A DNA stretch of 64,000 bases from Nipponacmea schrenckii (Eukaryota; Mollusca; Gastropoda; Lottiidae): assembly GCA_030562195.1 (NCBI GenBank), contig JAUJPP010000001.1, positions 10,036,472 to 10,100,471 on the forward strand, written 5' to 3'. Each line of letters opens with the position of its first letter. Position 1 is the stretch's first letter. Under the pieces are notes generated by a model. The model had not been told where the DNA came from. It did not search any database and saw only the letters and a program-made list of their open reading frames with translations. A program made the position numbers and the translations under genes. Positions 12,442 through 24,900 of the stretch are shown piece after piece.

Positions 12442-13115
12442 TTAACAATAAGGATTGAATTCAGTTTTATGAATCAACGTAAGGAGGGATAATCTACAAC
12501 GGACTAATATATCATTTAGATTTTTATTTTGGGTATAGGCTATCACTAAATCATTTGTAAAGACTGTTGGAAATTTTTCTTGCAATTCTTTGTAAAGACG
12601 GATAATTATTCGGGGAACTTGACCAGCTGTATTGTTGTATTGTATAACAAAGGGTATAATCTGGAAGTCAACTTGAATGTTCATTCCTAAAGAATGCATA
12701 GTTTGTAATTTATTTATCCAAAATAATTTTCTCGAATATAGGCGAATTTCTTAGAATCATTACCAGGTTGTTCGTAAATCTGTTAAATCGGAATAATTTG
12801 TAAGGTTTGTTATGTGGTGGTCGCGTTCATTAAAGTGTTTTGAAACAGTTTTATTAATTTTTTTTAGAATGATGTCAGACTTATGGTGATTAAAACGGAC
12901 CCTTAATGAATTTTTTGTCTCTCCAACATATTGTTGGTCACATTTTGTGCAAGAAATAAGGTATATGATATTGTGCTTGTACAATTGAGTTTGTCATTTA
13001 TTTGAAATGTGGAATCTGTGCGCCTATTTCGAAAAGAAGTAGTTGACAAAATGAAGGGACAAGTTTGACAGCGGTTGTTATTGCAAGGATGAACTGTAGA
13101 ATTTGGTAATAGTAA
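12442..13115 (-). mobile_element. Degenerate Penelope-like retroelement fragment (GIY-YIG endonuclease)
   Basis: Read on the minus strand from about 13115: a cysteine motif CNNNRCQTCPFI (linker zinc-like motif), then NIIYLISCTKCDQQYVGET with RVRFNHHKSDI and SKHFNERDHH (12984-12760), the GIY-YIG domain of Penelope-like elements. After a frame shift near 12765 the domain continues as FWINKLQTMHSLGMN. Immediately following, in frame, is IPFVIQYNN..NLNDILVRCRL (to about 12442), which normally precedes the cysteine motif, not the end of the endonuclease. The reverse transcriptase domain is absent. The copy is a 5'-truncated, frameshifted remnant whose C-terminus abuts the linker of a second copy. 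Confidence 0.8.
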
Positions 13116-13119
13116 AAGA

Positions 13120-14401
13120 TTCGAATTTTTTTAGCAGAGATTTCAGCAACTTTGATATTTCTCAAGAAATACATGTATTGGTAACTATCTATAAAACCTA
13201 TCTGCAGATTCTGTTGTTGTAAACTTATAGTGTAAAAAGAGGCTATTGTTCATTACAAGCTAAGCATTGTAAGAACAAGTAAAACACGAGGCAAAATATA
13301 TTATCTAATTTAATAAATAAATAACAGCTGTTTAAACAATAGATATTCAACATTTAAATATAATATAACTAACATGTTATATGTACATAAGAACACTATA
13401 AAAAACACTATCTTCAGACCTTATATGATAAATGTCAATTAAATCTATTAGAACATCAAATTGTTCAGTTAATACGATTATTGCTGTCTCTAGTCATTCT
13501 GTTTTACACTGAGATTTATACATCTAAATAAACAAAGATTTAGTAATGCTCTTTGAAATTGTTTTATTGATTATTCACAAGAATTTTTTTGACTGACAGA
13601 TAGGTTGGAGTTGGAGATGAACTTCAATTAATTTTCCTTAGTATCATTTGACAGTATGTAATATTTGTGAGTTTATCAAAAGAAAGCAGAATTTCAGAAT
13701 GAAAGCATACACAGTTTAAAACAAAGCTAATCAATTTATCTAAAAGAAGTATAGCTGACCAACATGTTATTAGATAATAACACATTAGGGACATTTTTTA
13801 CCTGAAGGTCAAACCAGTATAAAAATAGTTACAAAATGGAGGTATTAAATATAAAAGATAAGACAACAATAACAGTATGTTTTACAATATCACATAAATC
13901 TAACAAAAAAATGAACACAATAATCTCAAATAACAAATGTTATATTAAAAATAATATATTGTGTACTTTTAACTAATAGGCTACTGTTATAATCTATTCA
14001 ATCAATTTATAAAGAACACTATTTCTAGATAATATCCCTGGTAGTAAATTACAATACAAAAAATGCTGATTGTTATTACAAAATATACTTCAAATTATAA
14101 GATATAGAAGGATTCAGCAATTGCTTCTGATTAAAAATTATGCTCAAGTATTTTTGAAACATTTAACAGAGTGCTTTGTTTCTTATTTCATTGGTGGATA
14201 TCTCAACTTGCATCTATGTATTGATAAAACAAAATTATGTTATGAACAGATCAAGAATGGGTATCCAAGGAACAGATTTCAAGGAACAAAAATGCTGTAG
14301 AATGTATATGAAAATCAATATACAACAATATAGTCATGTAAAAATGCTGTAGTTTCATCAGGTATAAATGTCATTTGTTCAGTGAACTCCATAGTTAAGT
14401 G
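13120..14401. other. AT-rich non-coding sequence, partly 3' UTR of the 173-residue gene
   Basis: No exon, RNA gene or transposon protein seen. The part adjoining 14402 is presumably the 3' UTR of the minus-strand gene; where that transcript ends is unclear. Confidence 0.45.
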
Positions 14402-17400
14402 TCACCATAGTGGGTTTTTATTAAACATGCCATCCCACCTAGCATCATCAGCTTCTGATAACCTTTTATTGAGAAAATTTAATTTTCTATCAATATCTTT
14501 CAGTTCCTGTAAAATAGCAAGTAATGGACATCTTATAGACATATAGCATACCAGTTAGATATACCAGACAAGCAAACCTCTTTTAATAGTTTATCTATGG
14601 ATTTTGACCAATGAATATTAAATAGACATTTAATTATGTCAATATTAGGTTATGCAGTTCATGTGACTATTGAATTTTACTCATTTCATCAAATTTTTAT
14701 GGGAAATAAAAAAAGCAATGTAAAAAATATTTTTAGAATCCCTTTTACTTTTAATACAAACTACTGACATGAGAACTGACCAAGTTCATTTAAGAGGCCT
14801 TTAGCTAGATCAAATTTACATTATCCCTCTATTAGGGTCATAATTACCACAAGATAAGGACTCTTATCATATATCTAATAGACTAATACCTATATATGGA
14901 AATAGATTGATAGATAGATAACAATGTTATCACACATGTTTAACATTTAACTAATGTTATTTTGATAAGGTCATGAAATTATGTGTGCAAGTTCTAAATG
15001 ACCTTTCCTTTTTAAATAGATAATACTAGACCATAATTAGAGATAGAGATCATCATAATATGTGACTAGTGGCAACTATGAAGCTAATTAACCCTGTAAA
15101 AGTGTTCTTCAATTTTCTTGCTCAATAAAAATGAAACAAAACAATTTGTACATTTAGCACTGGTTTATATATACAAGTATGCAAAAGGGCATGTGAACTA
15201 AAACACTGAAAATCTCCTGGACCTCAAACTAGAAATGTAACTTTCTGTATCTATTGGCACTGGTGTCTCCCCTGCCTGAATTTTGTCTACAAAGAATAAC
15301 TTTTGGCCTGGATGATGAAAGCAGAAGTGTCTGCAATTTAATGGCCAAAGTCATTTTGTCACAACCAAATGTCAATAAAATATCAAGAAAATAGTTATCC
15401 CATCAAGTAAAAAAGTAACTTATATAAAGAAAGATTTTAACAGTTTTCATCTACTTAAGTACAATAATATGATATTATTGTTGTTTTCACAACCCTAGAT
15501 TAGAAAAACATTATCAAGTCCTTTTGGTGAAAAACTCAATTTCATTCAGTGTTTGTACTTAACAATGTGTAAAATTAAAACTATCCTTAGCTCTACAGAC
15601 AATCCTCAAATTTGAAAACCAACATACCAGGGTATTATTTACACTGAAATGGACCTGCTATTGACATAGAGTCAATTTGACATGAGACTAGGATAAATAT
15701 TGTCTAAAACAGACAGTCAACATAACACATCCTCTTTACTATTTTTACACATACAATTTACTGATTTTAAAGATAACTTCTACAATCTTACTAAATGTTG
15801 ACCATTTATCAGTTTATCATATATCCTTATTATTCCTGATTATGCCAGAAATCAAGTTTATACCCATCAGAGGAAAATTCCAATAAGATGTCAATCAATT
15901 TCCATAGTTTCAAGCTATTGTAAACTATGCCTGATACCTTAACCTTTTATATATCAGAGAAGTTTGTAAATGCAAATATTTGATTGGATTGTACACCAAT
16001 GAATATAACCAATAAGATACATTGACAGAAAGAACATTAACAATTTGGGGCCAGTATTGGCTGCATAAATACACTCCAATCAAATAGCTACATTTACAAA
16101 CTTCACTGATAAAAGAAAGATTGTTATTGCAATTGAGGTATAAAATGCAGTTTGCAATAGCTTTTACATAATAAAGATGATGTTAACCTTGCAAGTTTTC
16201 AATTGCTGATAAGTTATCAGTGATAACAACTGACCCAATCTGAGCAATTTCTGGATCTATTTGACCTGAGTGAGAATAATTGTTTGTGATTCTATGTGTT
16301 CTAAAATTGGATCTGGACCTTTGAGGGTGATGTCCAGATCCAATTATAGAACACATAGAATCACAAACACCCTGAAAGGTCTGAGTCTCCATAAACAAAG
16401 CATGAGGAAACTTCATGCCTTCTTATTGGCTATGTGCTAGTCTTATTTAATAACCTGTGTGTGTTATTTAATTATGATGACTATTGGGCACATCTCGATT
16501 TATACAGATCAATTATACCCTTAAACATGTTTCTAACACATAACCATCAACTATAGAACGACTTATACTACTTTAAACTTAAATCAATCTAGAAGAGTCA
16601 ATAAACATTATGACACTACAAGGTCATACAAGGAAATTTCCTTCACAACCACACTATTTTTCACTAAGAGTGCAAAGTGACACCTGTAGAATGAGTGCAT
16701 GGTGCACTATATTGCTTTAACAGAAAATTTCAGTTTTATCCTCTGCATAAGCATAATGGTTCTTTATTTATCAAAATATATATCTCTATCAGCTGCAATA
16801 TGATAATAATATCATCATTATATAAATACTCAGATTGTCAAAATAAGACCAAAACTTTGTCTTATCATGTGATTTTGACATTAAAGTTAGAGGCAATAAC
16901 CTAAAAATTTCCACTGGAACATTTAAGTTACATTCATAAATATACAAAATATTGTCAAAATAAGTTTGCAACTGATGTATGCTCCATCTACTAGTCCGAA
17001 ACTTGCTTACTCTATTTCCAGCTGTTGATACCTATTTGGACGGATATGACTGGGGGAAGTCAGAAAAACTGAGACACAATAATTAGGGAATTTTCCGCAT
17101 GCTTTTAAATACCTTGAATCCACTAAACTTTGATATATTTGGAAAGATGGATGTTTTTGTAGTTCAGTCATTGCATCATTATCCACTTACACCATTCAAG
17201 TCACGTCTGTGGTTGTGTCAAATTTTTTAGCCATCTCAATGTGTAGAAAAATCTTCAAATGTTATCCCTTCATTTTTTTGACTCTCCTCCAGCCATATTT
17301 GTCCAAATAGCTATCAGAGGCTGGGAATACCGTATATATTTTGTTCTTTTTATTTTGCTTTCTGAGATGTCAATATGAGAATAGTGAAATCAAATTTTAA

Positions 17401-20215
17401 ATTTCTGAATCAAGCAAAGGGAAACCACTCATTATATCTTGTTCTTTTCAATGGTTGGTGCACTTTTTAATAATTTAGATGACAACAGTTACTTAGAATT
17501 CCAATTTCATGGATGTCAATAGTTATCATGGGTGTAATACTTGAAATGCTAAATAGCTTTTTTTTTATACCATTGTCTTCAATTACTCTTCAATTATACC
17601 TCAATGTATTGCCCCATGGGCTGAATGTAAGATAGGACCATGTCCTTGTGTATTGGGCCTAATTCTGACCCATGTAAAATAAAGAGTTTATTATTATTAA
17701 GCTATAAATTTTTCTTATGTTTTTTATGTATGGGGGAGTCTCAATCAATGAAGAGTCATCATCTTAACTTTCAAACATGGATAGAATATAAATAGATTTG
17801 ATAGCCTCAATTTAGACAAGTGATCTGTAAACCAATATTTCTAATTAGCTTAACTACAGAACTTCCTAATTAGTGATTAGAAATGGCAAGTCCCTTTTAG
17901 ATGTGTTTATCTTTTATGTGAATTAATTAACAATTATCATAAAACCGTTGAAAACATATCACTTACTGTATGTATTTTATCTTCTCTTTTTGATTTTAAG
18001 GTTGGACAAACACTTTCTAATTTCTCCATCTACAAATAAAAAGATTAAGACAATGTCTTGCAAAGAGCACAAGGTAAAAATGAAAAAAGCTTGTGATTCA
18101 TAATAATTGAAGTAAGTATCATTGGTATACCATTTATATTAATAACAAGTTAATACTTACTCTAGTTATAATGTCTATTAACTTTAATTTCATTGTTTCA
18201 TTATAACTATCGAATTTCACAGATCTTGATAATGGATTCACTAAAAAAGAATTAAAAATTTATTTACCGGTAAACTCAAAATAAGAAATTGGTACTATAC
18301 ATCATTATTTCTGTGACTGTAGGGCTGGGCAATGTACTAGTATGACCAGAAATACATAATACATATTGTTAGTAATAATTTATTAATTCTAAAGAAAGGC
18401 AGTGTTGTCATATTACAGTTTGTGACTTTGTTAAAACAATCCTTTAACAACATTTAGGGGTAGAGATGACATTAAATAACAGAACAGAATTTTATGGTAA
18501 ATTACTCCTTAGTTTAATTACACACAAAATTTCAACAATCTACATTGTTATTATCAGGTAAAATGTTTGTAATAAAACTTAGTAGTATTCCATAAATTTT
18601 TCCATTATTTAATTTTTTAAAACAGCTAGATTCTAATTTTCAAGTAAAGGGAAAGTGATATAAAATTATTGAAAACAACTTACCACTTTGATGCCTCTTC
18701 ACAACTTCTAATATGTAAGGACTAAAAGACAAATATAATCAAATCTAAATCACATCAAAATCAACATGCTTGAAAACATTTTTAGAGTACTGTTTTTGAT
18801 TAAATCAAGGCAGAATTATCAATTTAATTAAGTCAGATGGCAGTGGATATTATTTGAAGACAGCAAGTTTTAAGCATTTTAATAATGAAATGTACTTAGG
18901 AACAAGAACATCAAACAAGTTACATGGTACCCTAATCTTAACCCATTTGGTTCTAAAATATTCAGGAACAGTAAATCTAACATGACTGTGTACTTTGTAA
19001 AGGGAAGCAATTGGTGTTAATCTCAAATTCTTTCAAGATCTCATTGATAGTAGGCTACTCATGTTGGACAAAGATATGCACATCTAGGGTCTTTTTCAAA
19101 ATTAAGAACAATAAACTTATCTTTATGTTTTGTAAAACAAAATTTGTATGATTAAAATGCTTCTCTAGATAATTGTACTCTCTGTTTGTTGTTTGGTAAA
19201 GTTTAGGTCAGGGCAATGATTACTCTATCAGTTATCATTCTATATAATACAAAAGGTATTATTACATTACCTCTGTTCAGAATTAGCTCTTAATCTTTTA
19301 TTTATTGGCACCAAGGAATTCCTTTCATTTCTAACCTGCAATAAAAGTAAAATTAATAAACTACTGGCCAAGAAATTTTACAGAAATTATGTATATGACA
19401 GCTACTATACAAACAGAATTGACAAATGATAGCCAACAGCAAAATGGACAGAATATTCCTTACAATCTCAAATATTAATGATCTAATAATGCCTACTTAC
19501 CTTAAGAATTAAACTATTATCCAGTACAAATGTGGATATTATTTTATTTCTGATACCATTACTACTTTCATCTTCATGAATTTCTATCTTCTTAACTTCA
19601 CTTCCACCAGGACCATTTTCTGAAATAGAAAACCTTTTGAGTTTTGGCCTAATGATATGCTATTTTATATAGATTTGAAACTCTCCTTGCCATATTAACT
19701 AATACATTTTGGTAGCATTTTACTTCAGTTTTCTTTTTTCTCACCTGAATGACATCAGGAATTAGAGTTCAGAATACATGGAGCCTAGAATTCAGAACAA
19801 AACTAAGAGAATCCTCAATTGGAGTATTGACATTGAATGCAAGGAAATTTAATCCACATTGACAAACAAGTTATTACAACATGCCAATAAACTCAGACTG
19901 TGTCCATGATTAAACGTTTATATGAAGTTCCATACAAACAAGACATTCTGAAAAATAATGGTAAAAATGACACTGTCAGTAACAGTGACATAGCACCGCA
20001 AAAGAGATGACAGAACTCAAAACTACAAAAAATAACAACGATATTGAATAGTTCACAAATGCTTTGGATATTTGGATGACTATCTGTATATGCCTTTGAA
20101 AGAAAGAAATGGACCCATTTTTCTAGGATCCATAAGCAAAATAAATAGTTCCTTTGAATTTACCTGTAAGATAAAGCCTGTGTATTTTAATCCAGACCGT
20201 TTTCATATCTGACAT
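14402..20215 (-). CDS. Uncharacterised 173-residue protein, ubiquitin-like-looking N-terminus plus coiled coil
   Basis: Seven exons on the minus strand: 20215-20164, 19619-19501, 19335-19271, 18721-18684, 18240-18161, 18029-17967, 14506-14402 (stop TGA at 14404-14402). Every junction is GT..AG and phases close exactly (522 nt). The protein starts MSDMKTVWIKIHRLYLT and ends GMFNKNPLW. The first roughly 95 residues alternate short beta-like stretches (WIKIHRLYL, VKKIEIHE, LILKVRN, YILEVVKRH) around one helix, a pattern compatible with a ubiquitin-like/PB1 fold. The region after about residue 115 (KLKLIDIITRMEKLE, then ELKDIDRKLNFLNKRL) is predicted coiled coil. I do not recognise the family and give no function. 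It is divergent from CEP290 (start codons 1.74 kb apart). The final intron is 3.46 kb and rich in inverted repeats. Confidence 0.8.
15952..16111. repeat. 160-bp MITE with about 40-bp terminal inverted repeats
   Basis: Left end TATCAGAGAAGTTTGTAAAT and the complement of the right end TATCAGTGAAGTTTGTAAAT continue together through TATTTGATTGGA with about six mismatches in 40 bp. A TA dinucleotide at each edge is consistent with a TA target duplication (mariner-like), but this is not decisive. It lies within the last intron of the 173-residue gene. Confidence 0.7.
16282..16368. repeat. Near-perfect 37-bp hairpin
   Basis: Arms 16282-16318 and 16332-16368 are complementary with one mismatch; the loop is 13 bases. 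Each arm contains TTTGTGATTCTATGTGTTCT and GATCTGGAC or their complements. It lies in the last intron of the 173-residue gene. Confidence 0.85.
17006..17332. repeat. MITE copy 1 (about 330 bp, terminal inverted repeats)
   Basis: Left arm with CTATTTGGACGGATATGACT near 17031 and right arm whose complement reads AGCTATTTGGACAAATATGG near 17290-17310 form imperfect inverted ends of about 50 bp. Internal sequence (GGAAAGATGGATGTTTTTGT, then GTCACGTCTGTGGTTG) is shared with a second copy at 21251-21790, so this is a dispersed family. Confidence 0.75.
17570..17700 (+). repeat. Possible non-LTR retroelement 3' tail
   Basis: Sequence ending in TGTAAAATAAAGAGTTTATTATTATTA resembles the short-repeat 3' ends of CR1/L2-type LINEs. 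No reverse transcriptase is present, so identification rests only on the tail. Confidence 0.35.
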
Positions 20216-21250
20216 TTTGACAACCGGAAAACAACATCGAATAAGTCAAAATCGACCAAATGTCAGATCGTCCAAAGTCAAAGTGGACAACTTAAAATAT
20301 AATCCGAGATATGACTTACTTATTTGCCCTATCCGTACTAACCTAAAACAAAGAACTAACCAATTATTATGGTCGTCTAATTAAATTGTTGAAATATTTA
20401 TATGATACTCGTGGCATAATCAAATGATTTCAGCATAAATTGTCCAGTTGGTGCTGAAGGACGAAAGTGTCTTTTATTCGGACTTTGTATAAAAAATATT
20501 TTCATGATTCTGGAACGAAATACTATTTCAATCAATTAAGTTTAGTTAATTGTTAACATTACTTCACTGATCATATCATTGTCTTGTACGTGGCGGTATC
20601 AATATATTGATTTAAGTTTTATGAATATCTTCACATTAGATCATTTATAGTTGCGTTTCATTTTAATAACCTAAATGGTTACCGAATGTTTGAAAATGGC
20701 GGACATTCCGAAGTGTAAAATAAACAACTTTCAATATCACTGACTGCTAATATTATTTTAGGTTATTTATTTTTTTTATTACATTGCTGTTGCAGAATAA
20801 CCTATTCAAATAGTTGATGAAACTGTTTGCACCCTGTTTTAACTGGATCAGGGTTGATATTCACGGTTCATTATTTCTGTTCATGATCAAACATGTTTTG
20901 TTACACGGCTATAATATTGACATTGTGACATTACTTGACGAATACTAAGGCCTACTGAAAGTGACAATGAAACAATTGAATTTACAAGTTTTGGTGAATA
21001 AATGAAAAATACATTTCCTATAACATTTCAAACCTTTCTATTCTGGAACACTAGATTTACAATAGATAAATGCCATATTATTTGGAAATGAGGAGACAGT
21101 GTACGGTATTGTATTTAGGGACATTGAGTTTGGTCAATAAACGGTCAAGGCTGTGTCTACTAAAGATTTTTTGAAATCTAAAAGGAATGAGTCAAATGCC
21201 ACTTCCCTGGCAAAGTTTCTATTAGTAGACCTAACAAACATTTATTCCAA
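20216..21250. other. Divergent intergenic region between the 173-residue gene and CEP290
   Basis: Contains the 5' flank of the minus-strand gene. No TATA box, CpG-rich block or exon is clear. Confidence 0.5.
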
Positions 21251-21790
21251 AACTTGCTGACTCTATTCCAAGCCTCTGATAGCTATTTGGACAGATATGG
21301 CAGGGGGAAAGTCAGAAAAACTAGACACCTCAGACTTGGGATTTTCAGCACCTCCGCGTGTGCGGTGATTTTAAACTTATTTACATACCTAAAATCCACC
21401 AAACCTTGATACATTTGGAAAGATGGATGTTTTTGTAGTTCAGGCAGTGGGGTTCTATAGCACAGCGGTTAGAGCGTTGGTTCTTAACGTCATGACGTCA
21501 TTTGCTTGTATACATTGAAAATGTTGGACGTGAGTTCTAATCTTGATTGGTGTGTGAAAGTTTCCCTAGTCCCCTCAGCTGTAAATGGGTATGGTCAATG
21601 CAAAGAGGTTTGGCCAAGGACCGGATGGTAGAAAGGATCCCTGTCATGGTGGACTTGTGAACCCAATTTGTTATCCTTGTAAAATATAGTTGTTTCATGC
21701 CATCATTATCCCCTTTCACCATTCATGTCACGCCTGTGGTTGCATCAAAATTTTTTTTCTCAGGAATTTCAATCACTCAGTCGCCATCTC
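21251..21790. mobile_element. MITE copy 2, interrupted by a SINE
   Basis: 21251-21442 matches the left half of the copy at 17006-17332 (AGCTATTTGGACAGATATGG; GGAAAGATGGATGTTTTTGT) and 21691-21790 continues the same alignment (GCCATCATTATCC, TGTCACGCCTGTGGTTG). The gap between is filled by the SINE at 21443-21690. The right inverted repeat is lost. The element ends about 160 bp before the CEP290 start codon. Confidence 0.7.
21443..21690 (+). mobile_element. tRNA-derived SINE
   Basis: A Pol III A-box-like sequence TAGCACAGCGGTTAGAGCG at 21458 and a B-box-like GAGTTCTAATC at 21532-21543 mark a tRNA-related head; the spacing is wider than in a tRNA. Downstream CAGCTGTAAATGGGTA (about 21576-21591) resembles the conserved central domain of many lophotrochozoan SINEs. 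The insertion interrupts the MITE alignment near GTAGTTCA / TTGTTTCA. Confidence 0.7.
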
Positions 21791-21954
21791 AAATAGTGTG
21801 CGCATTAAGAAGTTCTGACAATTTTATGTTTCCTGATAAAAAGTATAATTTACATAAGTAATATTGTATGTTGTGATGTTTTAGTGTATGAAATAAAATC
21901 AAACGAAATTCATTGAATATTTCAGATAAGTGGTTGTGAGATATAACTGCCAAA

Positions 21955-24900
21955 ATGCCGCCATTGGCGTGGGACAAGATTATGACGGTTGAACCGTCTA
22001 AACTTGATGCAGATGAGGTAGATAATCTGTATGAGATGCTGAAAGATGTAAGTTTATTTTTGTTTCCTTGGAAAATTATCTAATACCATCTGGATATCTA
22101 ATACCTGGCAAATTTGTTACTGGTGTTGCAGTGTTTTAATATTGATCATCTTTTTATCATTCCTTTATATAATGCTTAATTATGTTTGATTTAAATTCTG
22201 CCACATCTGTGCTTTGTAGGATTTTTGTTATGTTTCCTTATAATTTGTGAGAAAAACTTGAAAGTAATGATGTTGAAACAAATCTTTGATACAAATTTTG
22301 GAATTGTGCTGTATTGTAGGGTGATATTGGTTCAGAGTCTGATCCTACTAAATTAAAGAAACTGTTTAATGTCACTAAAGAAATTATGATAACAAAAAAT
22401 CAAGAATCTGAAGAGGCCATGACAGAAGCTGAGAAAGAAGCAATCAAATCTGAAAAGAAAGGTATAGAAATTGTTATTGGTATTTTTATTTCTAAATCTT
22501 AAATATGGTTCATTCAATAAATGAAGCTTATATAAAGTTATGGTTTAGGCTTCCCTTCCTGAAAGGTAGTCTCAACTAGTCTTACTCTATTATAAACATG
22601 ATGTACATTAGAGCACACCTTTGTCTAGATGGATAATATATCTCTTGCTTGATTCAATCTTTGTGTGCAATAGGTAGAAATGTGTTATTGTTTTGTATTG
22701 TAGAAAATGAGTTAAAAGGAAAGATTACTAAGTTGAATAAAGAAATTGATGAATTGAAGGTAAGTAATGTGTATTAAATCTTGCTCTAGATACTGCCCAT
22801 ATATATATAAAACTATATATATCGCTTCAAAACTCTCTCAAACATATATTCCTGATGAATTGTGTAGACAAGCTTGACTTACTTTCAGACTCTTTACTTA
22901 TCTCTTTATCTCTATTTTCATGTATTTTTATAGAAAGTGTTTCAGCTTCTTCTTGGATAGTGAAAAATATGCAAGAAATTATTTGTAGATCATTTTTATT
23001 TTTTAAATTATTGTGATTTCCTTTCAAATGTTGATATTTCTTCCATGAATTTAGAAATATGGACCAGGTGATACGGGAGGTCCTGGTGCCTCTACAGCTA
23101 GAGATACAAGATATCTTCGTGATCAGATTCGTGATTTAGAGGAACAGAATCAACAGTTACATGATGAATCTCGTGATTTACAGAGAGATCTGAGTAATGA
23201 AAAGAGAGCTGCTGAAAAAGTAAGTTTGATTATATGTTATGCATTTATTGTTGGATAATTCTTCTTTTCAAACAAAGTATTGGATCAAAAAAATAGTCTT
23301 ATCATTCATGGTATGTTACATTGAGGTCAATAAGCCATGTTTCTAACTTCGTTCATTGCACACCTCAACCCAATGAGGTATATATAAGTGTGTATTAATC
23401 AAACTCTAATCTTTTACAGTATAGTGAAAAGATAAATGAACTAAAAGGATGAATTGAGTAGACTTAGGAAAGATGTGAGTATATTCTTTATTTGATGCAA
23501 CATATATCTCTTTTTGCAGGATGAAGAAACCATCAATGTCTGAGTTGAGCCATAAAATGTCTGGATTAAACTTTAATTTGTTACTTGTTTTATTCCATTT
23601 GCAAACCACAGATTTATTTTAAATGCATTATTGTATTTTGTAGAATGATCAATACAGACAGGATATTAGTGACTATATGATGCAGTTACAAGCTCAACGT
23701 GAAAATCTGGTAGCTAGACGAGGTGATGATCAAGATATTCGAGAAAAAATGGCTAAAAAAAATCGTGAATTAAGTGATGTCATGGAAAAAGCTTACAGGT
23801 AAGATTATTGAAATTCAAATATATGTCACTATGTCTTTGAAAGAGAACTACAGTAGCCCACTAAATTAGATGCCTCCTTGCTAACCTAAAGGTCAAAGGT
23901 TTAACATGTCAGTGATGTTGGTCAGGGAAAAGATGGAAAAAGTGTCATTTTGAATATCTCAATTACTGAAAAAAACCCTCCCCCGAAATTTCCCTTTGTT
24001 AGGGAAACAGTTCTCAACATAAGCTTGTTATTTCTTTATCACAATATAACTGGGTAATGAATTATTGAAATATGTAAGATAGTCTAAAATAGCAATGTTA
24101 GAAAAGAATGAAGACACCATTTTGAGGTAATCATTTTTTAATCCATGTTATTGTAGAATCTAACAGATAACAATGAGATACTGCAGAAAAGATGTGAAGA
24201 ATTAGAAGCTAATTTATCTGAAGCTAATGAGCAAATGTTTAAGACTGCTGAAGACTATCAGAAAATAAAGGTAAGTTTGTTGGAAATTATTAAGTTCTAT
24301 TTAAGGTGGTCAACAATGTCATATATGCTTCTTACACTGTTACATATCTCTGCCCTTTCATGGCTCTATGAATAATTCCTTAAATGGTGGAAACAGCTTT
24401 TAAATTGTCAATATATCCCACTAACTCTATGTCTAAATGGTGTTTTTTGTTGGTAGTGGTAGCTTAGTTGATATTCTCATCTCTTAGGAGATACGGTTCC
24501 TAAACCTGGCGTCAAATTCAATGTCAGGTTTTAACGCTTATCATCAAATTTCAGAATGTACTACAACAAAGTGACGAAGTTACTGATAAGTTAAGACAAG
24601 AAAATGAAGTTCTGAGAGCTCAGGTATAATTATTTTTTGCATCTGTATATTTCATTTCATAATGGTCAAAATTTCAGATGATGAATGTCAGTGACGCAGT
24701 TATTCACTAGATAGCTGTTGGTGTTTATCAATTTATCTTATTAATTAGTACTTGAATGTCTGGGACATAATATTTTGATAAGCAAGTAAGTAAATTTGAG
24801 AACAGTGCTATGTTAAGAATAATTAAAGTTTTAATTACTCATATTTTCTGTTGATATTTAGATTGAAGATTTAACAGAACAAGTACAGTCTAAATCAGAA

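Noticed and set aside
21458..21543. Possible functional tRNA gene
   Set aside because: A- and B-box-like sequences are present but spaced too widely and there is no cloverleaf; it is the head of a SINE.
23420..24270. CEP290 as a pseudogene
   Set aside because: Only two local frame problems in 56 exons, with all splice sites preserved; sequencing or assembly error or a missed microexon is simpler.
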